A DNA stretch of 64,000 bases from NCBI GenBank assembly GCA_024641475.1, contig JAHECZ010000012.1, forward strand, positions 1 through 64,000, written 5' to 3'. The DNA is from Gammaproteobacteria bacterium. GTDB lineage: Bacteria > Pseudomonadota > Gammaproteobacteria > UBA6429 > Thiohalophilaceae. This document shows, piece after piece, positions 17,342-27,800 of the stretch; position 1 is the stretch's first letter; each line of letters opens with the position of its first letter. A model generated the notes under the pieces. It saw only the letters and a program-made list of their open reading frames with translations. It did not search any database and had not been told where the DNA came from. Made by a program: the position numbers and the translations under genes.

Positions 17342-19552
17342 CTAGTAAGTATCCAGCGGATCCACGTCCACCGACCAGCGCACGCTGCGGCTGGGCAGTT
17401 CGGTTTCGATTTTGGCCAGCAATTGTTGCAGGCTTTTTTGCAGTGTGGTGCGAGCGGTACTGAGCAATATCAATTGCGCACGGACTTTACCGGCGCGTTT
17501 TTCCATGGGCGCGGGGAAGGGACCAAAATGCTGAAGTGTCGATGGCGCAAATTTTACCAGGAGTTTGGCCACATCCTGTAAAAACGCCAGCGCGGCGGTA
17601 GGGCGAGTTGCTTCAGCTCGTATGATGGCCATGTGCGCATAGGGCGGTAATTCCGCGAGCTGCCTTTCGCCCAGCGCGGCCTGCGCAAAAGCGTCGTAAC
17701 CCTGCTCGACCAGAGTGTGCAATAACGGATGCTCCGGGTGATGCGTCTGGATCATCACTTCACCGGGGCGTTCGGCGCGACCGGCGCGGCCACTCACCTG
17801 AATGATCTGTTGCGCCATGCGCTCCGTGGCGCGAAAGTCCGCGCTGTGCAAACCCTGATCGGTATCGAGAATGCCCACCAGCGTGACATTGGGAAAATGA
17901 TGGCCTTTGGCGAGCATTTGCGTGCCGATCAGGATCTGTCGTTCCCCGTTGCGCACTTTTTCCAGCAAGGCATCGAGACTGCCTTTGCGACGCGTGGTAT
18001 CGCGATCGATGCGCACGATCTCATAGTCTGCAAACGCTTTATGCAGGCTCGCTTCGATGCGTTCGGTGCCGACGCCGACATCGATTAATTGTTCGCTCTT
18101 GCATACCGGGCAGACAGGATCTTTGCGACGTTGTGTACCGCAGTGATGACAACGCAGTTGATTGTCGCTGTGATGCAGCGTCAGGTGCGCATCGCAACGT
18201 GAGCACGTTGCGATCCAGCCACAGTCATGACATAACAACGTCGGCGCAAAGCCACGCCGATTTAAAAATAACAACACTTGACCATTGGCTTGCAAGTGTT
18301 CGCGCATGCGTTGCGTCAATGGCATCGACAAACCGTGATCCAGGGGTTGGCGACGCATGTCGAGAATATGAAAGTGCGGCGGTTTTGCCCCACCGGCGCG
18401 ATGTTGTAAAACCAGGCGCGTGTAACGATCGCGCCCGATGTTGGCGAGGGTTTCCAGTGAGGGTGTGGCCGAACCCATCAAAATAGGGATTTGCCGCGCT
18501 CTGGCACGCAGGATGGCCAGGTCACGCGCCGAATAACGAAACCCTTCCTGCTGTTTGAATGACGCATCGTGTTCTTCATCGATAATCAGCAGACCCAGAT
18601 CTTGTACCGGCAGGAATATGGCCGAACGAGTCCCGATAATGACTTTTGCGGTACCGTCACGGGCACTTCGCCAGGTTTGTAACCGTTCACTGTCTGTCAG
18701 TGCCGAATGCCAGAGTGCAACCGCCGAACCCAGACGGTGTTCAAAGCGTTGCAACAGTTGTGGTGTCAGACCAATTTCCGGAACCAGCACCAATACTTGT
18801 TTGCCGAGCAATAATTGTTGCGCAATGAGCTGGAGATACACTTCGGTTTTACCGCTGCCGGTTACGCCTTCCAGCACAAACACGCCGAACTGGTCAAGCG
18901 CTGCCTGGATTGCTTGCACCGCAGCGGCTTGTTCGTCGGATAGCGCCGGCCCGGCAGTCGGTGATGCAGAACTAGGCGTTGAATCCGGCGCAACAGTGAC
19001 CTTCTCAATCCAGCCCAGGTCATGTAAGCGTTGTAATACGGGATTGGCACCGACGACCCGGGCTTTGAGCATCGCATCCGATAGCGGCCCGGCGGCGGTG
19101 TGCAAGGCAGACAGAAGTGCGGCTTGTTTGATGGCGCGCCGCGGTGTACGGGCGACTTGTTGTCCTTGCGGCGTGAGCTGCCAATATATGGCCGGTTCGG
19201 CATTGGCCGACTTACCTTGCCGTAACAACGCAGGCAGTGCGGCAGAGACGACTTCACCAACAGGATGTTGATAGTAAGCACTGGCAAAGCGCAGTAATTC
19301 CAGTAAATCTGCATCAAGCACGGGCGCGTCATCAAGCAAACTGAGCACGTGTTTGAGTTTGTGACCGGGTTGCTCAGTGCTGCGTGTGCGTTCGAGTATC
19401 ACGCCGACCAGTTTTTGTCGGCCAAATGACACTTCAACACGGCAACCTGGGCGGCAGTCAGTGAGTGTCGTGTTGGTTGGCGGCAAGTAATCGAAGCTGC
19501 GTCGCAATGGCGTGGGCACCGCCACGCGCAATATTTCAAAAGGTGCTGACAT
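17342..19552 (-). CDS. priA: Primosomal protein N' (replication restart helicase PriA)
   Basis: 736 aa, a 3'-5' superfamily 2 helicase that reloads the replisome at stalled forks. Walker A is EGVTGSGKTEVYLQL and the DEAH-type box is LLIIDEEHDASFKQQ. The zinc-binding cysteines lie in LCHDCGWIATCSRCDAH and RCHHCGTQ...PVCPVCKSEQ. The helicase C-terminal motif VSGRAGRAERPGEV is intact. The N-terminal DNA-binding domain begins EILRVAVPTPLRRSFDYLPP. It heads the leftward priA-argS-SPOR unit. Confidence 0.96.
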   Translation of the reverse strand: MSAPFEILRVAVPTPLRRSFDYLPPTNTTLTDCRPGCRVEVSFGRQKLVGVILERTRSTEQPGHKLKHVLSLLDDAPVLDADLLELLRFASAYYQHPVGEVVSAALPALLRQGKSANAEPAIYWQLTPQGQQVARTPRRAIKQAALLSALHTAAGPLSDAMLKARVVGANPVLQRLHDLGWIEKVTVAPDSTPSSASPTAGPALSDEQAAAVQAIQAALDQFGVFVLEGVTGSGKTEVYLQLIAQQLLLGKQVLVLVPEIGLTPQLLQRFEHRLGSAVALWHSALTDSERLQTWRSARDGTAKVIIGTRSAIFLPVQDLGLLIIDEEHDASFKQQEGFRYSARDLAILRARARQIPILMGSATPSLETLANIGRDRYTRLVLQHRAGGAKPPHFHILDMRRQPLDHGLSMPLTQRMREHLQANGQVLLFLNRRGFAPTLLCHDCGWIATCSRCDAHLTLHHSDNQLRCHHCGTQRRKDPVCPVCKSEQLIDVGVGTERIEASLHKAFADYEIVRIDRDTTRRKGSLDALLEKVRNGERQILIGTQMLAKGHHFPNVTLVGILDTDQGLHSADFRATERMAQQIIQVSGRAGRAERPGEVMIQTHHPEHPLLHTLVEQGYDAFAQAALGERQLAELPPYAHMAIIRAEATRPTAALAFLQDVAKLLVKFAPSTLQHFGPFPAPMEKRAGKVRAQLILLSTARTTLQKSLQQLLAKIETELPSRSVRWSVDVDPLDTY

Positions 19553-20027
19553 GGCGGCAGACTTTAACAGGTTGTGCGCAGGACATCGGGATTTTATGTG
19601 CTAACAAAATAGACGCATTGATTCATTACCGCTACGTAATTTCTGAAGTCCACACGAGAATAATTCTCTAACTTATTGTTGTATAACCCATATAGGGTTT
19701 TTCCACAGATGCTGTGGATAAGTGTGTGGATGAAGTGGGGCCAGAGTCCATTTGTCCGCAGCTTTATTGCACTTTTGTTAAATTGGTCACAAAGTGAACT
19801 GTAGATTAATTGCCAATAATTCAATTGGTTACAAGTTATTATCAGTAAAATCGAGGGGTCTATTACGTCGTATTAGCTGCAAGTAGTTGATCTTACAGAC
19901 GCCTGTGCATAATTCAGCCTGGCAGACGTGCACACCCATGAAATTGCTAAGGCTAAATGATCAGTGCTGTATTGATGTGGCCCGATTGGATTAGGATGAA
20001 GACCGTGATTTTACCATTGAGGCCCCC
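19553..20027. other. 475-bp AT-rich intergenic region between divergent priA and the ketoamine kinase
   Basis: No convincing ORF on either strand. It holds a pair of DnaA-box-like sequences (listed separately) and several short AT-rich stretches that could be promoters for both flanking genes. Confidence 0.6.
19699..19721. promoter_or_regulatory. Paired DnaA-box-like sites in inverted orientation
   Basis: TTTTCCACA (19699-19707) fits TTWTNCACA, and TGTGGATAA (19713-19721) is an exact complement of the TTATCCACA box. Together they make an inverted repeat with 5 nt between. A looser copy TGTGTGGAT follows at 19723-19731. A DnaA- or replication-linked function is possible because priA is adjacent. 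Confidence 0.5.
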
Positions 20028-20912
20028 ATGCCCTGGCAAGTCATTGCACAACAAATTCACGCGGCGACGGGTGAGTCCTTTCAGATGCAGCACTACACCA
20101 GCATCGGTGGTGGTTGCATTAACGAAGGCTGGCGTGTGCAGGATGCAACGCGCGTTTATTTTGTGAAATTCAATCATGCCAGTCGATTGTCCATGTTCAA
20201 GGCCGAAGCGGCCGCCTTACACACGTTGGCCAGCGCTAACTCCATACGTGTACCGCAGCCGGTCGCCCATGGTGTTACTGGCAATCGTGCCTATTTAATT
20301 CTTGAGTTCATCGACATGACCGGTCGGGGCGATCGCCATGCATTAGTACGCCTGGGTGAACAACTGGCTAAGTTGCATGCACATACAGCCAGGCAGTATG
20401 GCTGGGACATGGATAATACGATCGGTGCGACACCCCAATCTAATTCCCGTTGCAATGATTGGGTCGAATTTTGGTGCGAGCAGCGTTTGGGTTTTCAGCT
20501 GCAATTAGCTCGGCAAAACGGCATCGGTACGCGGGTATTGCGTAAAGGCGACGCCTTGCAAAGTGCATTGCCCGGATTGTTTTCTGACTATGTGCCCGTG
20601 GCGTCATTGTTACATGGAGATTTATGGGGTGGTAATTGGGGGGTGTCGGCGACAGGTGAGCCGGTGATTTTTGATCCGGCGGTCTATTTTGGGGATCGGG
20701 AAACCGATCTGGCGATGACCGAATTGTTTGGCGGTTTTGGCGAGGATTTTTATGCGGCGTATCAGGCCAGTTGGCCGTTAGATCATGGCTACAAGGTACG
20801 CAAGCATTTGTATAACCTGTATCACGTCCTCAACCATTTCAATCTGTTTGGCGGCGGCTATGCCAGCCAGGCAGAGAGCAGTATCGATCGCTTGCTGGCG
20901 GAGTTGCGCTAG
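20028..20912 (+). CDS. Fructosamine/ketoamine kinase family protein
   Basis: 294 aa. The start PWQVIAQQIHAATGESF, the segment YTSIGGGCINEGWRV, and the kinase core LLHGDLWGGNWGV with IFDPAVYFGDRETDLAM are characteristic of the FN3K-related family (PF03881). The family phosphorylates sugar amines on glycated proteins or small amines, initiating deglycation. The length is standard. Its TAG stop shares a CTAG palindrome with the stop of a tiny convergent ORF. It appears to be monocistronic. Confidence 0.9.
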   Translation: MPWQVIAQQIHAATGESFQMQHYTSIGGGCINEGWRVQDATRVYFVKFNHASRLSMFKAEAAALHTLASANSIRVPQPVAHGVTGNRAYLILEFIDMTGRGDRHALVRLGEQLAKLHAHTARQYGWDMDNTIGATPQSNSRCNDWVEFWCEQRLGFQLQLARQNGIGTRVLRKGDALQSALPGLFSDYVPVASLLHGDLWGGNWGVSATGEPVIFDPAVYFGDRETDLAMTELFGGFGEDFYAAYQASWPLDHGYKVRKHLYNLYHVLNHFNLFGGGYASQAESSIDRLLAELR

Positions 20913-21013
20913 CGTTGGTTGCGATGCACGACCTTGATGGTTTTTAGCACCATATAGCGCATGAACATAATCGGCAGGGCCATAAATAACAGAACCACCA
21001 CGAGCATTTTCAT
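20909..21013 (-). CDS. 34-aa single-pass membrane peptide
   Basis: ATG at 21013 with GGGAG 8 nt upstream. The product starts MKMLVVVLLFMALPIMFM, one hydrophobic helix of about 16 residues, then a basic tail ending KVVHRNQR. Its stop overlaps the stop of the convergent kinase gene. Good ribosome-binding site, membrane-like composition and compact placement support it. I recognise no family. Confidence 0.5.
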   Translation of the reverse strand: MKMLVVVLLFMALPIMFMRYMVLKTIKVVHRNQR

Positions 21014-21106
21014 CAGTGTACTCCCGAACATCGTTGGCACTCCACAAACCGCTTGATGTCATACTCCAAGCAGGTTTTGTGCCACTGCACTCCGGCAAGC
21101 CGGTGA

Positions 21107-21283
21107 CTAACCGAAGCACTCATTATCAGTACAGGCCATTTCAGCGCGGGCCATATTCGCCGCCAGCATCAGTGAAATATATTGTTCGGCTTCCAGCTGA
21201 CTATCCATCGGGCCCATCATTCCCAGCGCGGTTTCGACAAACCAGCCATTGATGGTGTACACGCTGCGCATTTCACTCGACAT
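21107..21283 (-). CDS. Small hypothetical protein (58 aa)
   Basis: ATG at 21283 with GGAGA 9 nt upstream; a GTG five codons earlier is also possible. The product is acidic and Met-rich (MSSEMRSVYTINGWFVETAL...) and ends with two Cys (MACTDNECFG). No family recognised. It lies 93 bp upstream of the 34-aa ORF on the same strand. Confidence 0.45.
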   Translation of the reverse strand: MSSEMRSVYTINGWFVETALGMMGPMDSQLEAEQYISLMLAANMARAEMACTDNECFG

Positions 21284-21590
21284 ACACTTGCTCTCCACAT
21301 TTCAGGGTTAAATCTCTTCGTCGCTGAACCCGGCACGCCGAAGCAAATGTGACCAGGTTCTCAAAGCAAGACATCGGCAAAAATGCAGTGAAATTAATAG
21401 CGCAGACCGATAAAAAATATCTAAAGTCCCACTATCGGGTTATTTATAAGGATAAATGACGTCTAAATAACATATTTCAGTAAATAATCGCGAATAATGG
21501 GTAATAAATCCCACATGTATAGAGATATTTTATTTATTTGAATAAATTAGACTATATAGGCAGTATTATTATAGAAGTGGGTTTTTATTA
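21284..21590. other. AT-rich intergenic stretch
   Basis: About 300 bp between the 3' end of ttcA and the start of the small leftward gene. It is clearly more AT-rich than its surroundings, especially 21400-21590. No ORF, hairpin terminator or repeat that I could support. Confidence 0.5.
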
Positions 21591-22337
21591 TTAATCGGCA
21601 CTATTTATTGATAATAATGGACCGATTGCCTTCAATAAATTGCTAAAAATCTTGCTATTGTGGGCTTCTTCCTGGGCTAACAGGGATTTCATATGCTGCC
21701 GCTCGCTGGGCATCGCGAAGCAGGCCGGACACGAATCGGCTACGACCGGTAAACCGGCGCGACTGGCAAAATCAATTGTCTGGCGTTCGCGAACATAGAT
21801 AAACGGCCGAATGACGCGCAGATCGCCATCTTTCACGGTGTAATTGGCTTTCATCGTGCGCAGTTGGCCACCATGGAAGGCGGACATCAGAAAACTCTCC
21901 GCCAGATCGTCCAGATGTTGCGCCAGTGCCAACACGTTATAGCCTTCACGCCGCGCCGTGGCATACATAATGCCGCGCTTCATGCGCGAACAAAAAGCGC
22001 AGAAGGAGTCATTGCCCATATGCTGTTTGGCCTGCTCGGCAATGGCTTGCCGTTCCAGGAACCAGGTGACGCCCTGTTCCTGCATATACGTGGCCAGACG
22101 GCCGGGATTAAAACCCTCCACCATCGGATCGACACTGATGGCGGCGAGTTGAAAATCGATCGGGGCGTGACGTTGCAGCTGCAGCAACACCTGTAAAAGC
22201 GACAGGGAATCCTTGCCGCCTGACACACCTAACAGAATTCGATCACCGGCGCGGATCATGTTGTGATCGGCAATCGCTTGTCCGGTGGCGCGCAACAGTG
22301 ATTTTGGTGGTCGAATGGGTGGCACGGTGCTGGTCAT
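21591..22337 (-). CDS. ttcA: TtcA family tRNA 2-thiocytidine synthetase
   Basis: 248 aa, shorter than the 311 aa of E. coli TtcA. The PP-loop SGGKDS is at 39-44. CAFC (Cys113, Cys116) is the CxxC that with a later Cys holds a [4Fe-4S] cluster; here a second pair, Cys203 and Cys206 in DSCPACFAMP, supplies it. The protein thiolates C32 of certain tRNAs with ATP. The second CxxC and the short length suggest a divergent TtcA subgroup, so the exact tRNA target is less certain than the family. Confidence 0.78.
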   Translation of the reverse strand: MTSTVPPIRPPKSLLRATGQAIADHNMIRAGDRILLGVSGGKDSLSLLQVLLQLQRHAPIDFQLAAISVDPMVEGFNPGRLATYMQEQGVTWFLERQAIAEQAKQHMGNDSFCAFCSRMKRGIMYATARREGYNVLALAQHLDDLAESFLMSAFHGGQLRTMKANYTVKDGDLRVIRPFIYVRERQTIDFASRAGLPVVADSCPACFAMPSERQHMKSLLAQEEAHNSKIFSNLLKAIGPLLSINSAD

Positions 22338-22438
22338 CTGCTTATAGTATCAAGCCAGCGGCTAACGCGTCTTAACCCTGATTAAAAAACAGGGCGTTAA
22401 TGGAAGCTGCCGAAAAATCAAAAAGAGGAGTAACAGAC

Positions 22439-23392
22439 ATGACTTGGGCGATTGGTTTGCTGGAATTGGGGACGGGCGCAATGGCGGCGATTATTTTTGG
22501 CCTGCTCGGCATGTTTATCGTGATGCGCAGTGTGCAATCGGTACCGCAGGGCCGGGAATATACGGTAGAGCGTTTCGGTCGTTACATTCGCACCCTCTCG
22601 CCTGGATTGCATTTTATTGTGCCGATTATCGACCGCATCGGCGCACGTTTGAACATGATGGAACGTTTGCTGGAAGTGCCGTCACAGGAAGTGATCACGC
22701 GTGACAACGCGATGGTGCGCGTTGATGGGGTGGTGTTCTTCCAGGTATTGGATGCGGCCCGCGCCGCTTATGAAGTCAGCCAACTGGAATTAGCCATACT
22801 CAACCTCACCACCACCAATGTGCGTACCGTGATGGGTTCCATGGAAATGGATGAGTTGCTGTCGCAACGCGACAAGATCAATGCGCAGTTGTTGCATGTG
22901 GTGGACGATGCAACCCAACCCTGGGGTATTAAAGTCACGCGCATCGAGATCAAAGATATCACCCCGCCACGCGATCTGGTCGATGCGATGGCGCGGCAAA
23001 TGAAAGCCGAACGCGAAAAGCGTGCAGCCATTCTGGAAGCAGAAGGTTTACGTCAAGCTGCAATCTTGCGCGCCGAAGGTGAAAAGCAAGCGGCGGTGCT
23101 GGAAGCCGAAGGCCGTAAGGAGGCAGCGTTCCGGGATGCCGAAGCACGTGAACGTCTGGCGGAAGCGGAGGCACGCGCCACGCACATGGTGTCGCAAGCG
23201 ATCGATAAAGGTAACATCAGTGCAATTAATTATTTCATTGCGACCAAATATGTTGATGCGCTGCAAAGCATCGCCAGTGCGCCGAACCAAAAATTGGTAT
23301 TGATGCCCTTGGAAGCCGCCAGTGTGATCGGTGCTATCGGCGGTATTGCTGAATTGGCCAAGGATGCTATGGGTAAACAGAAGAATAATTAA
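22439..23392 (+). CDS. SPFH/Band 7 protein (stomatin/QmcA type)
   Basis: 317 aa. GAGGAG at 22425-22430 fixes the ATG at 22439. An N-terminal membrane helix (about 12-34) is followed by the SPFH domain with [18 protein letters not shown] and [18 protein letters not shown] long Ala/Glu/Arg coiled coil (about 180-265: [20 protein letters not shown]) drives oligomerisation. Such proteins form large membrane microdomain assemblies linked to FtsH control and quality control. The next gene, 17 nt away, is NfeD-like, the usual partner. Confidence 0.92.
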   Translation: MTWAIGLLELGTGAMAAIIFGLLGMFIVMRSVQSVPQGREYTVERFGRYIRTLSPGLHFIVPIIDRIGARLNMMERLLEVPSQEVITRDNAMVRVDGVVFFQVLDAARAAYEVSQLELAILNLTTTNVRTVMGSMEMDELLSQRDKINAQLLHVVDDATQPWGIKVTRIEIKDITPPRDLVDAMARQMKAEREKRAAILEAEGLRQAAILRAEGEKQAAVLEAEGRKEAAFRDAEARERLAEAEARATHMVSQAIDKGNISAINYFIATKYVDALQSIASAPNQKLVLMPLEAASVIGAIGGIAELAKDAMGKQKNN

Positions 23393-23409
23393 CACGCCGG
23401 AGTTTGAGC

Positions 23410-23838
23410 ATGACGCAATGGTATTGGTGGATTATCAGCGGCATTTTGCTGATCATCGAAATTTTCGCGCCTGGGGCCTATTTCCTGTGGTTGGGTATTT
23501 CCGCTGCCGTAGTCGGGGTGCTCGCCCTGTTGTTGCCGGATATCGGCTGGCAATATCAATTTTTACTGTTTGGTATTTGCGGCGTTGTCACCATTGCGTT
23601 ATGGCGCAGCTATCAGAAAAAGCATCCTGGAACATCCGATCGGCCCACCCTGAACCGGCGTGGCGAGCAATATGTTGGCCGCACATTTTTGCTGGATGAG
23701 CCGATCATCAACGGTATGGGCAAGATCCGTGTCGATGATACGACCTGGAAAGTGGAAGGCAAGGATTGCCCGGTTGGGTCGCGCGTACTGGTCACCGGTG
23801 TGGATGGCACCATTCTCAAAGTGGATGCGACTGCCTGA
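23410..23838 (+). CDS. NfeD-like membrane protein
   Basis: 142 aa from the ATG at 23410, 17 nt after the stomatin gene and preceded by CGGAG. Two or three membrane helices (about 5-70) precede a C-terminal OB-fold: EQYVGRTFLLDEPIINGMGKIRVDDTTWKVEGKD. NfeD short forms partner stomatin/QmcA proteins in membrane microdomains; the OB fold is soluble. It almost certainly shares a transcript with the upstream gene. Confidence 0.9.
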   Translation: MTQWYWWIISGILLIIEIFAPGAYFLWLGISAAVVGVLALLLPDIGWQYQFLLFGICGVVTIALWRSYQKKHPGTSDRPTLNRRGEQYVGRTFLLDEPIINGMGKIRVDDTTWKVEGKDCPVGSRVLVTGVDGTILKVDATA

Positions 23839-23895
23839 ATCGGATGCATTCTTGCCGAATCAGCAGTTGATTTCACACAGACACAAGGACGAGTT

Positions 23896-24738
23896 ATGAA
23901 TCGATATGTACGCGTCGCAGCCTTGTGCCTGTTGGGCAGTGCATTACTCGCCGGTTGTGATATCCCGGATTTGTTTGGTAATCATAAACAAGCGCAATTT
24001 CGTGAACAGTTGTGTAATCTCAATACACGTGTGTACGAATTACGTTTGGATACCGAAGATTTACTCAGCGATGATCAACCGGATATCGCGCAACTGACAA
24101 CTGCCGTGCAGGCAACTGGTGACGCACTGACGGAGTTAATGCTGAAACCCGATCCGCTGCTGCGGCCGCAGCTGGAAAAATTATTGCAGCATTGGCAAAT
24201 CGTCAGCCGCCATGTGCAGGAACTCAATCTGCACGTCACGGCGTATCAAACCTTTCTGCAGCAGCGTGCCACCTTGAGTACCCAATTGGCCGTTTTCACC
24301 GATAGCATCGATCGACTCGCCGCCCTGGTCGTGCAGTCCAAGACGTCCACCGAAATGGTGTATCGCAGTACCGGCATGTTGTATATCAATGAACGCATGC
24401 AACACTCGCTTACCCAGCTGACCGAGCGCCCCGGCGATACGCCGCTGATTGCCGATCGATTCACCCGTGACACTTTATTGCTCAAACGCTATTTGATGGA
24501 TATGCGCGAAGAGTTGGCTGCGGCGCGCAATAAGCGTCGTGTCAAACCCATGCAGGAACAGCTCGACAAGTTGCTGACGGATGTGATCCGCAATGGCCCA
24601 CTGATTGAACAGGTATTGGATTCTTCCAACGATTATCTGGATTTTCTCGAACGACATAGCAAACTGCAGTCCCTACTCGAACAAACCACCCAAATGCTGG
24701 AACAACTGTCCAGGCCGGTTGAGGTCGCGAATAGCTGA
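23896..24738 (+). CDS. Hypothetical lipoprotein, helical
   Basis: 280 aa. The signal peptide ends in the lipobox LLAGC (Cys21), so it is probably a membrane-anchored lipoprotein. The rest is almost entirely helical with regular Leu/Gln heptads, resembling a four-helix-bundle sensor-like fold. It lies 57 nt after nfeD in the same direction and 67 nt before metH. I know no named family for it. Confidence 0.65.
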   Translation: MNRYVRVAALCLLGSALLAGCDIPDLFGNHKQAQFREQLCNLNTRVYELRLDTEDLLSDDQPDIAQLTTAVQATGDALTELMLKPDPLLRPQLEKLLQHWQIVSRHVQELNLHVTAYQTFLQQRATLSTQLAVFTDSIDRLAALVVQSKTSTEMVYRSTGMLYINERMQHSLTQLTERPGDTPLIADRFTRDTLLLKRYLMDMREELAAARNKRRVKPMQEQLDKLLTDVIRNGPLIEQVLDSSNDYLDFLERHSKLQSLLEQTTQMLEQLSRPVEVANS

Positions 24739-24805
24739 ACTGCCCACAGTACTCGGGAAAATGCTAAGATTCCCACCTTGTTACTGATCCCGGGCCGGTT
24801 TGACC

Positions 24806-27800
24806 ATGTCAACGTTTGAACAACTGCTGCAGCAACGCATTCTGATCCTCGACGGCGCCATGGGCACGATGATCCAGGGGTATAATCTGGATGAAAAAGC
24901 CTATCGCGGCACACGTTTCGATAATTGGAGCCGGGATCTGAAAGGCAATAATGATCTGCTGGTGTTGACGCAACCGCAGATCATCAGCGAGATTCACAGT
25001 GCCTATCTCGATGCCGGTGCAGATATCGTCGAAACCAATACCTTCAACGCCAATGCGATCTCCATGGCGGATTACGCCATGCAGGAATTGGTTTATGAAA
25101 TCAATTTCGAAGCGGCGAAAATTGCCCGTGCCTGTTGCGAAGCCAGCTACTCTGACAGCAAACCACGCTATGTCGCGGGCGTGTTGGGGCCGACCAATCG
25201 CACCGCCAGTTTGTCACCGGATGTAAACAATCCGGGATTCCGCAATGTCAGTTTCGATGAACTCAAACAAACTTATTATCTGGCCACCGAGGCATTGATT
25301 GCCGGTGGCGCCGATATCATTCTGGTCGAGACGATCTTCGATACCTTGAATGCCAAGGCCGCGGTATTTGCGATTGAAGAATTTTTTCAGAAACAAAACA
25401 AAAAATGGCCGGTAATGATCTCGGGCACAATCACCGACGCGTCGGGTCGTACTTTATCGGGCCAGACCGCCGAGGCGTTTTATAATTCGTTGCGCCATAT
25501 TCAGCCGATCAGTTTCGGTTTCAATTGTGCACTCGGCGCCAAAGAGTTGCGCCAATACGTCGAAGAGCTGGCCAATATTGCCGATTGTCATATTAATGTG
25601 CATCCCAATGCCGGGTTGCCCAATGCGTTTGGCGGCTACGATGAAACACCGCAGATGCTCGCGGATGAAATCGCGGATTGGGCACGCAACGGTTATATCA
25701 ATATCATCGGCGGTTGCTGCGGTACCTCGCCAGCGCATATCAAAGCCATCGCCGCTGCGGTCGCTGCCAGCAAGCCGCGTCAGCCCAAGGCACGCGACTT
25801 CACTACGCGGTTGAGTGGTCTGGAGCCGATGAACATTCGCGACGATTCGTTATTTGTGAATGTGGGTGAGCGCACCAACGTTACCGGTTCGGCCAAATTT
25901 AAAAAACTGATTCTCGCGGATGATTACAACGCGGCGTTGACGATTGCCCGCCAACAGGTGGAAAGCGGCGCGCAGGTCATCGACATCAACATGGACGAAG
26001 GCATGCTCGACGGCCAGAAGGCCATGGTGACGTTTCTGAATCTGATCGCGGCTGAACCGGATATCGCGCGCGTGCCGGTGATGATCGATTCGAGTAAATG
26101 GGACATCATCGAAGCCGGACTCAAATGCATTCAGGGCAAAGGCATCGTCAACTCCATTTCGATGAAGGAAGGCGAAGCCAAATTCATCGAACATGCAAAG
26201 TTATGCCGTCGCTATGGCGCAGCGATCGTGGTGATGGCGTTCGATGAAGCCGGGCAAGCCGACACGATGCAGCGCAAGCAGCAGATCTGTGCGCGCGCCT
26301 ACAAGATACTCACCGAACAGCTTGGCTTTCCACCCGAAGATATCATTTTCGATCCGAATATTTTTGCCGTCGCGACCGGTATCGAAGAACACAATAACTA
26401 CGGTGTGGATTTCATCGAGGCGACACGCTGGATCAAACAGAATCTGCCACATGCCTTGATCAGCGGCGGTGTCTCGAATGTGTCGTTCTCATTTCGCGGC
26501 AACGATCCGGTACGTGAAGCGATCCACGCGGTGTTTTTATATCACGCCATTCAGGCGGGTATGGATATGGGTATCGTCAACGCCGGACAGCTGGCGGTAT
26601 ATGATGAGCTGCCGGCGGAATTGCGCGACGCTGTCGAAGATGTGATCCTCAATCGCCGCGCCGATGCGACCGAACGTCTGTTGGCGATTGCGGAGAAATT
26701 CAAAGGCAAGGGCGGCACGATCGAGCACAAGGAAGATTTGACCTGGCGCGAATGGCCGGTTGCCAAGCGTCTGGAACATGCGCTGGTCAAGGGCATCGAT
26801 ACCTATGTTGTGGAAGATACCGAAGAGGCGCGTCTGCAATTCCCAAGGCCATTACATGTTATCGAAGGCCCGCTGATGGACGGCATGAGCGTGGTGGGCG
26901 ATCTGTTCGGTGTCGGTAAAATGTTTTTACCGCAAGTCGTCAAGAGTGCCCGCGTGATGAAAAAGGCCGTGGCGCATCTGATTCCGTTTATTGATGCAGA
27001 GAAAAGTGGCGGTGCCAAATCCGCCGGCAAGATCATCATGGCGACGGTGAAAGGCGATGTACATGACATCGGCAAGAACATCGTCGGCGTGGTATTGCAG
27101 TGCAACAATTTTGAAGTCGTGGATTTGGGCGTGATGGTACCGGCCACACAAATCCTCGAAGCAGCAAAAAAAGAAAATGCCGATATGATTGGCCTGTCGG
27201 GATTGATCACGCCGTCGCTGGATGAAATGGTGCACATGGGTAAGGAGATGCAACGCCTGGATTACCATATTCCGTTGCTGATCGGTGGCGCAACCACCTC
27301 CAAGGCCCACACCGCGGTCAAGATCGAACCCGCCTATGCCAAAGGTATTACCGTGTGGGTGAAAGATGCTTCACGCGCGGTAGGTGTGGCGCAAAATCTG
27401 TTAGGTGAATCCACCCGCGCGAAATTTATCGCGCAGACACGCGCCGACTATGTCACCGTGCGGGAGAATTACGCCAATCGCCGCAGTAGCGATCAGTGGC
27501 TGACATTGGCGCAGGCACGTGCCAACAAAACGCCGATCGATTGGCAAGCGTACACACCACCAGTGCCGCAACAGCTGGGTGTACAGGTTTTCGATGACAT
27601 GCCACTGGAATATCTGCTGCCGTATATCGACTGGACACCGTTCTTTCATACCTGGGAACTCAAGGGCAGCTATCCGAAAATTTTTCAGGATGCCGACAAG
27701 GGCAAGGAAGCCAGGGAATTGTTCGACAACGCACAAGCCATGTTGCAGCAAATTATTGCCGGCAAATGGTTGAAGGCACAGGCCGTCGTCGGTTTGTTCG

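Noticed and set aside
18555-19271. Rightward 238-aa ORF inside priA
   Set aside because: Antisense of a clearly intact helicase gene; Ser/Arg/Cys-rich shadow frame.
24739-24805. Cobalamin riboswitch upstream of metH
   Set aside because: Only 67 bp separate the previous stop from metH; no B12-box sequence is seen.
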